From the NCBI GenBank assembly GCA_964463655.1, contig CAYXDG010000001.1:1-64000 (forward strand): a DNA stretch of 64,000 nt. The letters are read 5' to 3'. Shown here piece after piece: positions 17,951 through 27,951 of this stretch. A program made the translations under genes and the position numbers. Below the pieces are notes generated by a model, which saw nothing but the letters and a program-made list of their open reading frames with translations, was not told the origin of the DNA and made no database searches. This DNA comes from Halothece sp964463655 (GTDB taxonomy: Bacteria > Cyanobacteriota > Cyanobacteriia > Cyanobacteriales > Rubidibacteraceae). Numbering within the stretch: position 1 is the stretch's first letter; each line of letters opens with the position of its first letter.

Positions 17951-20110
17951 TTATGCTTCATCTTCTAGAGCAGCACGAGCGGCAGCGGCTTCATCAGGAT
18001 GGATGTTGAGGCGAGTGAGATTTAAGCGACCTTTATTATCAATCTCCCGCACTTTGACCACCACTTCATCATCCACAGCCACTTCGTCTTCCACTTTTCC
18101 CACACGATATTCGGCGAGTTGGGAAATGTGAATCATCCCTTCTTTTCCTGGCATCAACTCCACAAATGCCCCAATGGGGATAATGCGGGTGACGCGGCCA
18201 ACACAAACGTCACCTTCGTTAATTTTGCGAGTGAGGGCTTTCACCTGATTTAAAGCAGCGATCGCGCTTTCGCGGTCAGATGCAGAAATCGTCATCGCAC
18301 CACTGTCTTCAATATCAATTTTTGCTCCAGTTTGCTCCGTAATATTTTTGATGGTTTTACCTCCAGGTCCAATCACCAAACCAATCATATCAGGGTCAAT
18401 TCTGTGATTAATCAGATGCGGTGCAAACGGTGACAACTCAGCTTTAGGTTTATCGATAGTCGCCAGCATTTTGTCAAGGATATGTAATCGGGCGGGTTTA
18501 GCCTGTTCAATGGCTTTTCGCACCACTTCCAAACTTAAGCCTGTGATTTTCATATCCATTTGGAGGGCAGTAATCCCAGTATCAGTTCCGGCAACCTTAA
18601 AGTCCATATCGCCAAGGAAATCTTCAATCCCTTGAATGTCGGTTAAAACACGCACCTCCTCTCCTTCTTTAATTAAGCCCATAGCAGCCCCACTAACAGG
18701 TTTAGTGAGGGGAACCCCCGCATCCATTAACGCAAGGGTAGAGCCACAAACTGACCCCATCGAGGTAGAACCGTTAGAAGAGAGAACCTCAGAGACAACT
18801 CGCAACACATAGGGAAAATCTTCTTTTGAGGGAAGCATCGGAGTAATCGCCCGTTCTGCTAACGCTCCGTGACCGATTTCCCGTCGTCCTGGAGAACGTA
18901 AGGGTTTGGTTTCGCCCACAGAATAGGGGGGGAAATTATAGTGATGGAGATAGCGTTTCTCCTCGTTGGGATGGAGTTCATCGGCTAAATCTTGAGCATC
19001 CCCGGGCGTTCCCAAAGTCGCCAGAGAGAGGACTTGGGTTAAACCGCGACGGAATAACCCGCTACCATGCACTCGCTTGGGAAGTACCCCCACTTCACAG
19101 CTTACGGGACGCACTTCATCCAGTTTCCGTCCATCTACCCGCACCCCATCTTCAATGATTTGGCGACGCATGAGGGTGCGGGTGACCTCTTTGAAAAGTT
19201 TGCTGATGGCTTTGGGGTCTTCTTCGACACTTAAGCGCAAGGGGTCATCTTCAGGAAGTTCTGCGATCGCGCTTTCGACTTCGTTTTCCTTAATCTGGTC
19301 GAGCAGTTCATCCCGTCCCTTCTTATCAAGGTCGAACTGTTGTAAAACCTTTTTAATCGGTTCTGTGGTTTTGGACTTGATAAACTCTTCTAAGTTGGTA
19401 TCCACAGCAGGGGGTTCTTCTTCTGGAATCTCAACCCCATATTCCTTGATCAACTGTTTTTGGGCTTCAATTAAATCCCGAACCGCCTCATAGCCAAACT
19501 CAATCGCTTCAATGACATCTTGTTCAGGTAACTGATTTGCCCCTGCTTCTATCATCACGACTCCATCTGGAGTTCCCGCAACCACTAAATCCAAATCGCC
19601 ATGTTTAACTTCATCATAGGTCGGATTGATGATAAAATCATCTCCCACTAAACCAACCCGTACTCCAGCCATTGGCCCATAAAAGGGAATCCCCGCGCAA
19701 ATCGCCGCCAGAGAAGCGCCAGTGACGGCTAAAACATCGGGAGGAACCAATTCATCGAGAGACAATGTGGTTGCAACAATTTGAATATCATCTCGTATCC
19801 ACTGGGGAAATAACGGACGGAGGGGGCGATCGATCAACCGACTGGTTAACGTCACTTTTTCGGGGGGACGACCTTCTCGCCGAAGAAATCCCCCTGGAAT
19901 GCGTCCTGCTGCGTAGAGTCTTTCCTCATAATCAACAATCAGAGGCAAAAAATCAATCCCTTCTCGTCCCCCACTGCGTGTGGCGGTGACTAAGACTGAG
20001 GTGTCGCCACATTCAATTAAAACCGAACCGTCGGCTTGCGGTGCGAACCGTCCCACCTTAAGCCGAATATCCCGACCATCAAAGGATATTGACTGTTCAA
20101 ATTCTATCAT
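17951..20110 (-). CDS. pnp: Polyribonucleotide nucleotidyltransferase (PNPase)
   Basis: PNPase degrades RNA 3' to 5' with phosphate and can add tails. The 719-residue protein shows two RNase PH cores (residues about 10-140 and 325-540, the second with HHYNFPPYSVGE and SNGSTSMGSVCGS), the helical linker between them, a KH domain (about 560-620, VIGPGGKTIKNI) and an S1 domain (about 625-695, GRVTRIIPIGAFVEL). Length and order are standard. No rpsO lies beside it in this window. Confidence 0.97.
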   Translation of the reverse strand: MIEFEQSISFDGRDIRLKVGRFAPQADGSVLIECGDTSVLVTATRSGGREGIDFLPLIVDYEERLYAAGRIPGGFLRREGRPPEKVTLTSRLIDRPLRPLFPQWIRDDIQIVATTLSLDELVPPDVLAVTGASLAAICAGIPFYGPMAGVRVGLVGDDFIINPTYDEVKHGDLDLVVAGTPDGVVMIEAGANQLPEQDVIEAIEFGYEAVRDLIEAQKQLIKEYGVEIPEEEPPAVDTNLEEFIKSKTTEPIKKVLQQFDLDKKGRDELLDQIKENEVESAIAELPEDDPLRLSVEEDPKAISKLFKEVTRTLMRRQIIEDGVRVDGRKLDEVRPVSCEVGVLPKRVHGSGLFRRGLTQVLSLATLGTPGDAQDLADELHPNEEKRYLHHYNFPPYSVGETKPLRSPGRREIGHGALAERAITPMLPSKEDFPYVLRVVSEVLSSNGSTSMGSVCGSTLALMDAGVPLTKPVSGAAMGLIKEGEEVRVLTDIQGIEDFLGDMDFKVAGTDTGITALQMDMKITGLSLEVVRKAIEQAKPARLHILDKMLATIDKPKAELSPFAPHLINHRIDPDMIGLVIGPGGKTIKNITEQTGAKIDIEDSGAMTISASDRESAIAALNQVKALTRKINEGDVCVGRVTRIIPIGAFVELMPGKEGMIHISQLAEYRVGKVEDEVAVDDEVVVKVREIDNKGRLNLTRLNIHPDEAAAARAALEDEA

Positions 20111-20170
20111 TACTACCTTCTTTCCTTTTTATCACCTGAATATCTTTCTCTTCCCGCAATGCTAGCACTG

Positions 20171-20195
20171 TTGTTTGTTATTTGTTATTTGTTCT
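20171..20195. repeat. TTGTTAT-type heptamer tandem repeat
   Basis: Imperfect tandem copies of TTGTTAT run through the spacer between the divergent pnp and SNF2 helicase genes. Similar short repeats occur at 23399-23443 and 37133-37150. They resemble the short tandemly repeated sequences known from cyanobacterial spacers. Confidence 0.6.
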
Positions 20196-20340
20196 TTATG
20201 GTTGATTTCTCTCCGCCCCTTATTTTTCGCGATAAGGTAGAAAGGATGAAGTCAACAGATGTTTGAGGGAAAAGTAACACCAATTCACTCTCGCATCTGT
20301 CATTTTGTCATTGTAAAAATTTTTAGTAAAGTTATCGAGT

Positions 20341-23300
20341 ATGACAAAGTTACACGGAATTTGGCTGTCCCAACCACAAGAGCAAGGGTTTTTTGTTTGG
20401 GGAGAAACTTGGCGCACCCATTCTGGGGTTTCCCCAAAAGACACTCCTGCTGAACATCCTTTTCTCCTCAGTGAAGATGAACTCGCTACAGCGTTGGAAT
20501 CAGAACAAATCTCCCGTGATGAGCTTACAGACTACTCTCCTATTCAACTCACCCTTCCTACCCAAACAACTGGGAAAAAGCGCTGGCTTCCGCTTCTGTC
20601 GCAACAAACCCCCGAAGCAACCGAAAAGGTTTTCTTGGAAACATGGCTGGTGTCTGGCTATCGTCTTTGTTTAGACACGCTCCTCAAGTTATTATCGAAC
20701 ACTTCTGCAACAGGGAGTTTGCGGTTTTGGTCGCATTTGTATTATTGGAGTTGTCAGTTGTTAGCGCGATCGAAGGTTTTACCCACACTGCACTCGCCAC
20801 AGACGGGAAAAGCTCTCAGCACTTGGCAACCGCTTTTTGATGCTCCCATAGACCAAGCACGATTGCAAACCTTTGCTCAACAAATGCCAAATAGTTGTCG
20901 CGCTCATGATTTAACTGCGTCTCCTCAAGGAATTATCATTGAGTTTCTCAGCCGTTTAATGGATGCTCAAATTCGTCGCTGTTCGATCGAAACCTTTCCC
21001 CCTGTGACAAAGCCTCTCCTGAAGCAGTGGTTTACCAGTCTCTCTAGCAATGACCCCAGCTTTTCCGCAGAAGGAATGAGTCTGCGTCGCCTTGAAAAAG
21101 CCTTAAATTTATGGATCGCCCCTGTGCAAGACTATCTCGGCGATCGCGCTCTCCACACTCTAGGAGAAAATGCTTTCCGTCCCTGTTTTCGTCTGCTTCC
21201 GCCCTCTAAAAGCCAAGAAACATGGTATCTCGAATATGGCTTACAAGCAAGAGACTCCGCAGACTGTTTTCTTTCTGCAAGCACGATCTGGCTTTCTCCC
21301 ACAGAAGAACTCACTGATCAAGGAAAACGGGTGAAGCAGCCCCAAGAAACTCTCCTACAAGGCTTAGGCTTAGCCTTGCGCTTATATCCCACCCTGCAAG
21401 ACAGTTTACAACATCCCACGCCCACAGGCTGCTCTCTTGATCCCATTCAAGCCTACGAATTTATTCGCGCTAGTGCGTGGCGACTGTCTGAAAATGGCTT
21501 TGGCATCATTTTACCCCCTGGTTTAACCCCTGGCAGCGAGGAGAGACGACTGGGAATCCAAGTGCAAGCCGAAGCGCCTAAAAAGGGGCAAAAACTGGGC
21601 TTACAGAGCTTACTTAATTTTAAGTGGGAGTTAGCGGTTGATGAAGAAACCCTGTCTCCAGACCAGTTTGAACAGTTGTTGGCGCAGCAGTCCCCTCTGG
21701 TGGAGGTGAATGGAAAATGGTTGGCGCTACAACCCAGGGATGTGAAAGCAGCGCAAACCCTCCTCCAAGCTAGCGCTGAGGAGATGAATTTTTCTGTGGA
21801 AGATGCAGTGCGTTTGACCAGTGGGGAAACACCAATGATGGGAAAACTCCCCATTGTTGACTTTGAAGCCAGTGGAGCATTACAAGAGTTAATTACCAAT
21901 TTAAGCGGAAATCAGTCTGTCAAACCTATTCCCATTCCTAAAGGCTTTCGTGGAGAATTGCGCCCTTATCAAGTGCTTGGCGCAGGTTGGCTTGCGTTTT
22001 TACAGCAATGGGGGTTAGGCGCTTGTTTAGCAGATGATATGGGCTTGGGAAAAACCATTCAGACGATCGCGCTCCTGCTTCATCTTAAAGAAAAAGACGA
22101 ACTTTCTGCACCGACTCTCCTTGTCTGTCCCACTTCTGTTTTAGGAAACTGGGAACGAGAAGTCCAACGCTTCACGAATCATTTATCAACTTTAGTTCAT
22201 CACGGAGAAAAGCGCAAGAAAGGAAAACCTTTTGCCAAACAAGCAGAAAAATATGATTTAGTCATTACTAGCTATGCGTTAGTCCAACGAGACTTAACTA
22301 CCCTGAAAACTGTCTCTTGGGAAGGGATTATTTTAGATGAAGCGCAAAACATTAAAAATCCCCAAGCAAAACAATCCCAAGCAGTGCGAAGTTTAGAAGG
22401 AAATTTTCGCATCGCACTAACAGGAACTCCTCTGGAAAATCGCCTTTCAGAATTATGGTCAATTCTTGACTTTTTGAATCCTGGTTATTTAGGATCGCAA
22501 CAATTTTTCCAGCGCCGTTTCGCCACTCCCATTGAAAAATACAGCGATCGCGATTCTTTACAAACCCTACGGTCATTAGTGCAACCGTTTATTCTCCGAC
22601 GAGTAAAAACTGATAAAGATATTATCCAAGATTTACCCGAAAAACAGGAAATGAATGTGTATTGCGGGTTATCTAATGAACAAGCGCAACTGTATCAAGA
22701 AACGGTGGATAAAGCCCTCAAAGAGATTGAATCTGCTGAAGGAATCCAACGGCATGGTAAAATTTTGACGTTGTTAATGAAGCTCAAGCAATTGTGCAAT
22801 CATCCTGCACTATTCAAAAAAGAAAAAGACTTAGTTTCTCCGCAGCGATCGGGGAAACTGTTGCGCTTGGTAGAAATGTTGGAAGAGTTGACAATAGAGG
22901 GCGATCGCGCTTTAATTTTTACGCAGTTTGCAGAATGGGGAAAACTCCTCAAAGCCTATTTAGAACAATATTTTAATCGGGAAGTTCCCTTTCTTTATGG
23001 CGCAACCCGCAAACAACAACGAGAAGAAATGGTCGATCGCTTTCAAAATGATCCCGATGCACCGCCGATTTTTATTCTATCAATTAAAGCAGGAGGTACG
23101 GGATTAAATTTAACTCGCGCCAATCATGTTTTTCACATCGATCGCTGGTGGAATCCTGCGGTAGAAAATCAAGCGACCGATCGCGCTTTTCGCATTGGAC
23201 AAAAACAAAACGTACAGGTGCATAAATTCATTTGTACTGGTACGCTAGAGGAACGAATTAATCAGATGATTGAAAGTAAAAAACAATTAGCTGAACAAAC

Positions 23301-23397
23301 TGTTGATGCGGGAGAAGATTGGTTAACGCAACTGGATACAGAACAATTACGAGATTTAGTCTTATTAGACCGTCAGGGAATAATTGAGAATGAATAA
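20341..23397 (+). CDS. SNF2-family DEAD/DEAH-box helicase
   Basis: This 1018-residue protein is a bacterial Swi2/Snf2 ATPase of the HepA/RapA-like broad group. The N-terminal 500 residues form a long helicase-associated region. The motor follows: LADDMGLGKTIQT (motif I, about 560), LLVCPTSVLGNW (Ia), ILDEAQNIKNP (motif II, about 664), LTGTPLENRLSELW (III), LIFTQFAEWGK (about 858) and ATDRAFRIGQ (motif VI, about 944). Such proteins move on double-stranded DNA and remodel protein-DNA complexes; the exact role here is unknown. It is divergent from pnp. Confidence 0.93.
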   Translation: MTKLHGIWLSQPQEQGFFVWGETWRTHSGVSPKDTPAEHPFLLSEDELATALESEQISRDELTDYSPIQLTLPTQTTGKKRWLPLLSQQTPEATEKVFLETWLVSGYRLCLDTLLKLLSNTSATGSLRFWSHLYYWSCQLLARSKVLPTLHSPQTGKALSTWQPLFDAPIDQARLQTFAQQMPNSCRAHDLTASPQGIIIEFLSRLMDAQIRRCSIETFPPVTKPLLKQWFTSLSSNDPSFSAEGMSLRRLEKALNLWIAPVQDYLGDRALHTLGENAFRPCFRLLPPSKSQETWYLEYGLQARDSADCFLSASTIWLSPTEELTDQGKRVKQPQETLLQGLGLALRLYPTLQDSLQHPTPTGCSLDPIQAYEFIRASAWRLSENGFGIILPPGLTPGSEERRLGIQVQAEAPKKGQKLGLQSLLNFKWELAVDEETLSPDQFEQLLAQQSPLVEVNGKWLALQPRDVKAAQTLLQASAEEMNFSVEDAVRLTSGETPMMGKLPIVDFEASGALQELITNLSGNQSVKPIPIPKGFRGELRPYQVLGAGWLAFLQQWGLGACLADDMGLGKTIQTIALLLHLKEKDELSAPTLLVCPTSVLGNWEREVQRFTNHLSTLVHHGEKRKKGKPFAKQAEKYDLVITSYALVQRDLTTLKTVSWEGIILDEAQNIKNPQAKQSQAVRSLEGNFRIALTGTPLENRLSELWSILDFLNPGYLGSQQFFQRRFATPIEKYSDRDSLQTLRSLVQPFILRRVKTDKDIIQDLPEKQEMNVYCGLSNEQAQLYQETVDKALKEIESAEGIQRHGKILTLLMKLKQLCNHPALFKKEKDLVSPQRSGKLLRLVEMLEELTIEGDRALIFTQFAEWGKLLKAYLEQYFNREVPFLYGATRKQQREEMVDRFQNDPDAPPIFILSIKAGGTGLNLTRANHVFHIDRWWNPAVENQATDRAFRIGQKQNVQVHKFICTGTLEERINQMIESKKQLAEQTVDAGEDWLTQLDTEQLRDLVLLDRQGIIENE

Positions 23398-23398
23398 T

Positions 23399-23443
23399 TA
23401 GTCATTGGTCATTGGTCATTAGATAACAAGTAACAAATAACAA
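23399..23443. repeat. Short tandem repeats (GTCATTG and AACAAAT types)
   Basis: The sequence has GTCATTG repeated three times, followed by AACAAGTAACAAATAAC units directly up to the next ATG. These repeats fill the whole spacer between the SNF2 gene and the PsiE-like gene, so they include its ribosome-binding region. Confidence 0.6.
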
Positions 23444-23445
23444 AA

Positions 23446-23901
23446 ATGAAAAAAAAACGGAATATTTGGCAATTCCTGGCTAGGCTATGGCAAGAAGATA
23501 AATTTCTAGAAATCACTGAATCTGTGGAAACAGTAGTCGCAAAAATCTTGACGATCGCGCTATTAATTGTTATCCTTATCGCATTAGTGGATTTAATGTT
23601 TGTTTTAAGTGAAAATGTATTTGCATTTCCTCCCTATGGCTTCTTTAATCAAACGCTGCTTGAAATATTTGGCTTATTTTTGAATATTTTAATTGCTTTG
23701 GAACTATTGGAAAATATTACTGCCTACTTAAAAAAACATATTTTTCAAGTAGAATTAGTAATTGCAACGTCTTTAATTGCAGTGGCTCGGAAAATTATAA
23801 TTTTTGACCTAGAAAAATTCTCTGATAAAGATTTACTTTCTCTTGCAGCAGCAATCTTCGCGCTTTCAATTAGTTACTGGTTAGTACGGAGGTTAAAATA
23901 A
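23446..23901 (+). CDS. PsiE-like phosphate-starvation-inducible membrane protein
   Basis: The 151-residue protein has four TM segments (about 30-52, 60-82, 98-115, 128-146) and the block LLEIFGLFLNILIALELLENI that is typical of the PsiE family (PF06146). Family members are small inner-membrane proteins of unknown mechanism, some induced by phosphate limitation. No Pho box is evident in the repeat-filled upstream spacer. Confidence 0.8.
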   Translation: MKKKRNIWQFLARLWQEDKFLEITESVETVVAKILTIALLIVILIALVDLMFVLSENVFAFPPYGFFNQTLLEIFGLFLNILIALELLENITAYLKKHIFQVELVIATSLIAVARKIIIFDLEKFSDKDLLSLAAAIFALSISYWLVRRLK

Positions 23902-24007
23902 AAATAGTTAAATGAGGTGATTGATTAAAATCCCGATTAATGATAAGATCAGGTTTATTCAGCAGCCATTTAAAGTTAAAACTCTATTATTTTTCAACAA
24001 CAATCTA

Positions 24008-25360
24008 ATGTCTAATTCAATGATCACACTTAAGCAAAATGAGTCACAAAAAAAATTAGAGATTGATCCGCCTGCGACAGGGCTAACATTACAAGGAAGT
24101 TTAAAAGTTCCGGGAGACAAATCAATTTCTCATCGAGCGTTAATGTTTGGGGCGATCGCAGAGGGAGAAACGCGCATCCAAGGGTTATTATTAGGAGAAG
24201 ACCCCCGTAGCACGGCTCACTGTTTGCGAGCAATGGGAGCGACCATTTCTGATTTAAACTCAGAAGAAGTGATTGTCAAAGGGGTAGGAAATGGGAACTT
24301 ACAAGAACCCAAAACTGTTCTGGATGCGGGAAATTCAGGGACAACAGTACGCTTGATGTTAGGGTTACTGGCTTCTCATCCTGAGCGCTTTTTTGTGATT
24401 AATGGTGATCAATCACTGCGATCGCGTCCCATGTCTCGCGCCGTTCAACCGTTACAGCGAATGGGGGCGCAGATTTGGGGGAGAGAACACAATTCTCGTG
24501 TTCCCCTAGCAATTAAGGGACAACATTTAAATCCGATTGAATACTGTTCCCCGATCGCATCCGCGCAGGTTAAATCCTGTATTTTATTAGCTGGACTGAT
24601 GACAGAAGGACAAACAACGGTCATTGAACCTGCAATTTCCCGTGACCATACTGAACGAATGTTAGCAGCTTATGGAGCGAAAATTGTCACTGATCCAGAA
24701 ACAAAATCAGTAACTATTCAAGGAAAACCAACCTTGAAAGGAAGAACTGTTATTGTGCCAGGGGATATTAGTTCCGCTGCTTTTTGGCTAGTGGCAGGAG
24801 TGATTGTTCCCGAAGCAGAATTAGTGATTGAAAATGTTGGTATTAACCCCACGCGGACAGGAATTTTAGAAGCATTAGAACGGATGGAAGCTGAGATTAC
24901 GATCGAAGATAAACAATTTATTGCGGGAGAACCAGTTGCTAATTTAAGAGTGCGTTCCTCTCAGTTAAAAGGAGCAGAAATTGGCGGAAATTTAATCCCC
25001 CGATTAATTGATGAAATTCCTATTTTAGCGGTTGCTGCGGTCTTTGCTAAAGGAAAAACCTTGATTAAAGATGCTGCGGAATTACGAGTCAAAGAAAGCG
25101 ATCGCATTGCGGTGATGGCTTCTCAATTGTCAAAAATGGGAGCCAATATTACAGAACGTCCTGATGGGTTAGAAATTGAAGGAAAAGACACCTTAAACGG
25201 AACAGAAATTGAGTCTTATCATGATCATCGTATTGCCATGAGCTTTGCGATCGCTGCTTTGAGAGCGAAAGGAAAAACAGTGATTAATGGCGCTCAAGCT
25301 GTTGCCATTTCTTATCCTGATTTTATTGAAAATTTACAAACAATTTGTCAAGTTAACTGA
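24008..25360 (+). CDS. aroA: 3-phosphoshikimate 1-carboxyvinyltransferase (EPSP synthase)
   Basis: AroA transfers the enolpyruvyl group of PEP to shikimate 3-phosphate in the chorismate pathway. The start at 24008 (MSNSMITLKQ) gives 450 residues; a TTG at 23921 would add 29 residues and is judged unlikely. Motifs include KVPGDKSISHRALMFGA, the PEP-binding LDAGNSGTTVRLMLGLL, RSRPMSRAVQPL, DISSAAFWLVAG, ELRVKESDRI and the closing DHRIAMSFAIAAL. It appears complete. Confidence 0.95.
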   Translation: MSNSMITLKQNESQKKLEIDPPATGLTLQGSLKVPGDKSISHRALMFGAIAEGETRIQGLLLGEDPRSTAHCLRAMGATISDLNSEEVIVKGVGNGNLQEPKTVLDAGNSGTTVRLMLGLLASHPERFFVINGDQSLRSRPMSRAVQPLQRMGAQIWGREHNSRVPLAIKGQHLNPIEYCSPIASAQVKSCILLAGLMTEGQTTVIEPAISRDHTERMLAAYGAKIVTDPETKSVTIQGKPTLKGRTVIVPGDISSAAFWLVAGVIVPEAELVIENVGINPTRTGILEALERMEAEITIEDKQFIAGEPVANLRVRSSQLKGAEIGGNLIPRLIDEIPILAVAAVFAKGKTLIKDAAELRVKESDRIAVMASQLSKMGANITERPDGLEIEGKDTLNGTEIESYHDHRIAMSFAIAALRAKGKTVINGAQAVAISYPDFIENLQTICQVN

Positions 25361-25372
25361 GAAGAATTAACC

Positions 25373-26776
25373 CTAATGCACTTGAATCACCACAAGGGTC
25401 ATATCATCGATCGAGGCTTTTTTACTGCCAATAAAGGTCTGAACACTGTCAAAAAGGTACTGCACGATCGCCTCTGGGGTGTAGTTTTGAGCCGCAGCGC
25501 TCTGGAAAAATTGAATCAGGTTTTCTTCTTCAAAGCGTTGTCCTTTAACATTAACAGCATCAGTGAAGCCATCAGTGTAATATAAAATGGTGTCTCCCGA
25601 TTCCAGTTGAACACTTGCTTCTTGATATTGCGAGTCTGTATCCAGTCCGATTAACATCCCAAGGGTATCTAAGCGATGGATAGTATTGGTGCTTGCTCTC
25701 CACCATAAAGGAGGATTGTGGGCTGCGTTACTATAGAACAAACGGCGAGTATTAGGGTCATATTGGGAGTAAAATAGCGTGACAAAGCGATGAGAGCTTT
25801 CTAAGTCTTCATACATGACCCGATTGAGGTGTTCAAGCACTTTTGCTGGGGAATGATGGTTTAAAACTTCTGCCCGTAACATTCCTCGGGTCATGGTCAT
25901 AATTAATCCTGCGGGGACTCCTTTTCCCATCACATCCCCAATCACAATGCTCCAAGGAACTGTACTTGCGCTATGATCGTTCGTTTGCGCTTCATTGTGG
26001 GGTTGGTCGTAGTTAGCGGAAATAAAATCGTAATAGTCTCCCCCGACACGGTTGGCGGTGCGACAAGTCGCAGCAATCTCTAAGCCTTTAATTTTTGGAT
26101 ATTTGCGGGGGAGGAGATGAAACTGAATGTCTGTAGCAACTTCTAACTCCCGATCGAGCTTCTCTTTTTGACGGACTTCGATCGCCAAATCATTATTAGC
26201 AATGGCAACAGCAACTTGATCAGCCACTAACTGGACTAATTTTTGTCGGCTTAATGTCCATTCGTAAGCTCGATCGCGCGTAAACACATAAATGCGTCCT
26301 CTTTCTTGACCTTTGGCCAAGATTGGCGTTCCAAACAATCGAATATCATTGGCGAAAACACCCTGAACCAGTCGATCTAAATCTTTTCCCTTTTCTAACT
26401 GGGCGGTTGTTTTTTTTCCGAATTCTCGCGTCAGTTGAGATAAGCGAGACTGAATTTCTTGACAAGCAAATCCCCCCTGACAATGGACTTGTTCAAGACT
26501 AATTTTTTCCTCTCCTTTGTATAATAAAAGAGCGCTCCCATCAGTATCGGCAACACGAGAAGCCATTAAGGGAATAATTTCTAAAAATTGATTGAGATTA
26601 TTAAAACTGCGGAGGGCAAACCCCAATGAACTTAAAAGATTTTGCACCTTATTTTGTTCCCGTCTTAAATTTGCCACCAATTTTTTTAAGGTGGAAACGG
26701 GCGTTTCTTGACCAGTTAGTTTCGGTTCAGGAAGATCAGATGGCGAGGAAGGTTCCCGCGCAGGTAAAGCAGTCAT
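25373..26776 (-). CDS. GAF + PP2C (SpoIIE/RsbU-type) serine phosphatase
   Basis: This 467-residue regulator has an N-terminal coiled segment (about 30-55), a GAF-like sensor (about 60-195, ending in QKLVQLVADQVAVAIANNDLA) and a C-terminal PP2C phosphatase (about 215-467). The phosphatase metal-site motifs are VGGDYYDFI, VIGDVMGKGVPAGLIM, a FYSNAAHNPPLWW block and LYYTDGFTDAVN. Such enzymes dephosphorylate anti-sigma antagonists in partner-switching pathways. No partner genes are beside it. Confidence 0.9.
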   Translation of the reverse strand: MTALPAREPSSPSDLPEPKLTGQETPVSTLKKLVANLRREQNKVQNLLSSLGFALRSFNNLNQFLEIIPLMASRVADTDGSALLLYKGEEKISLEQVHCQGGFACQEIQSRLSQLTREFGKKTTAQLEKGKDLDRLVQGVFANDIRLFGTPILAKGQERGRIYVFTRDRAYEWTLSRQKLVQLVADQVAVAIANNDLAIEVRQKEKLDRELEVATDIQFHLLPRKYPKIKGLEIAATCRTANRVGGDYYDFISANYDQPHNEAQTNDHSASTVPWSIVIGDVMGKGVPAGLIMTMTRGMLRAEVLNHHSPAKVLEHLNRVMYEDLESSHRFVTLFYSQYDPNTRRLFYSNAAHNPPLWWRASTNTIHRLDTLGMLIGLDTDSQYQEASVQLESGDTILYYTDGFTDAVNVKGQRFEEENLIQFFQSAAAQNYTPEAIVQYLFDSVQTFIGSKKASIDDMTLVVIQVH

Positions 26777-26942
26777 AAGAATATAATTAACAGTTAATAA
26801 TTAATAAATGTCTTTTCTAATTGAAAGTTTGATATTGTAGATTAAATGTTACCTCTAAATTTCTCTGGGGTCAATCTATCATCAGTGACAGCAGGACTTA
26901 AGCTAAGATGCCAATAAGACCCGTGATTCCCTTATCTCCCTC

Positions 26943-27686
26943 ATGTTAGAAAATTTACAGTTGTTGCTCTATCAACTCCAACAATTTGCTGATGAGATTG
27001 TCTCAGAACAGTTAACTCATCTCAGCCCAATCAGTATTGGCTTGATCTTTGTCGCTGGCTTGCTGACCAGTTTAACTCCTTGTATGCTCTCCATGTTACC
27101 AATTACAGTGGGCTATATTGGCGCTTCCAACACGGAAGGACGCACAGACGCTCTCTGGAAGTCTAGTTGGTTTGCTTTGGGATTAGCAACCACCTTAGCA
27201 GGCTTGGGAGTATTTGCTGCGGGCTTTGGACAAATTTACGGTCAAGTGGGAGGCGGTTTACCCATTCTGGTTAGCGCGATCGCGATTTTAATGGGCTTAA
27301 ACCTGCTAGAAATTGTTCCTCTCCGTTTTCCGTCTTTTGGCGGTACAGAATGGATTAAGGAAGAATTTCCAACATCCCTCCGTTCCTACCTATTGGGATT
27401 AACCTTTGGCTTAGTGGCTTCTCCCTGTAGCACCCCAGTCCTTGCTAGTTTATTAGCATGGGTGGCCAATAGTCAAGATTTAGTCCTTGGCGCTGGCTTA
27501 TTATTAGCTTATACGGGAGGCTATGTCACCCCTTTAGTGATTGCAGGAACATTCACCGCCTCGATTAAAAAGTTTTTAGAATTCCGTCGTTGGGGTAGTT
27601 GGATCACCCCTGTTAGCGGTGCGTTACTGCTTGGGTTTGGAGTATTTTCTTTGTTACTACGCTTACCCATCTCTCAATTAAATTAA
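26943..27686 (+). CDS. ccdA: Cytochrome c biogenesis/thiol-transfer protein CcdA
   Basis: CcdA carries reducing equivalents across the thylakoid or plasma membrane for c-type cytochrome maturation. The 247-residue protein has six TM helices and the two redox Cys: in LTSLTPCMLSMLPITVGYIG (about 55) and in FGLVASPCSTPVLASLLAW (about 165). Length and spacing are typical of the cyanobacterial/plastid form. Confidence 0.92.
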   Translation: MLENLQLLLYQLQQFADEIVSEQLTHLSPISIGLIFVAGLLTSLTPCMLSMLPITVGYIGASNTEGRTDALWKSSWFALGLATTLAGLGVFAAGFGQIYGQVGGGLPILVSAIAILMGLNLLEIVPLRFPSFGGTEWIKEEFPTSLRSYLLGLTFGLVASPCSTPVLASLLAWVANSQDLVLGAGLLLAYTGGYVTPLVIAGTFTASIKKFLEFRRWGSWITPVSGALLLGFGVFSLLLRLPISQLN

Positions 27687-27707
27687 TCGTGAAACATAAC
27701 GTTTAAG

Positions 27708-27848
27708 CTATTTGCGACGGCGACAGCGCTCAGAACAATATTTTACCTCATCCCAACACTCAGCCCACTTTTTGCGCCAACTAAAGGGACGACCGCAAAC
27801 TACACAGGTTTTTGTGGGTAAATCAGATTTTTTCTTTTGACGTGCCAT
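27708..27848 (-). CDS. DUF2256 small zinc-binding protein
   Basis: This 46-residue protein starts MARQKKKSDLPTKTCVVCGR and ends YCSERCRRRK. Four Cys in a CVVC...YCSERC pattern plus the FSWRKKW motif identify DUF2256, a very small basic zinc-ribbon family present in many cyanobacteria. Its role is unknown; the basic character suggests nucleic acid binding. It is convergent with ccdA, 21 bases apart. Confidence 0.85.
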   Translation of the reverse strand: MARQKKKSDLPTKTCVVCGRPFSWRKKWAECWDEVKYCSERCRRRK

Positions 27849-27900
27849 TGTCAAATTGCCTCAGTCTTGTTTTTTTGTTCCTAGCAATTTTGGCATAACA

Positions 27901-27930
27901 AAAAAGGGGAATGCTTCCCCTAAAAAGTTG
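27901..27930 (-). terminator. Intrinsic terminator of the 27952-28710 gene
   Basis: AGGGGAA-tgc-TTCCCCT (27905-27921) is a perfect 7-bp hairpin flanked by A and T runs on both sides. On the minus strand it is followed by a run of T directly after the stop at 27952. The flanks would also let it act in the other direction. Confidence 0.8.
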
Positions 27931-27951
27931 ATCTATTTCAAAAAAGAACGC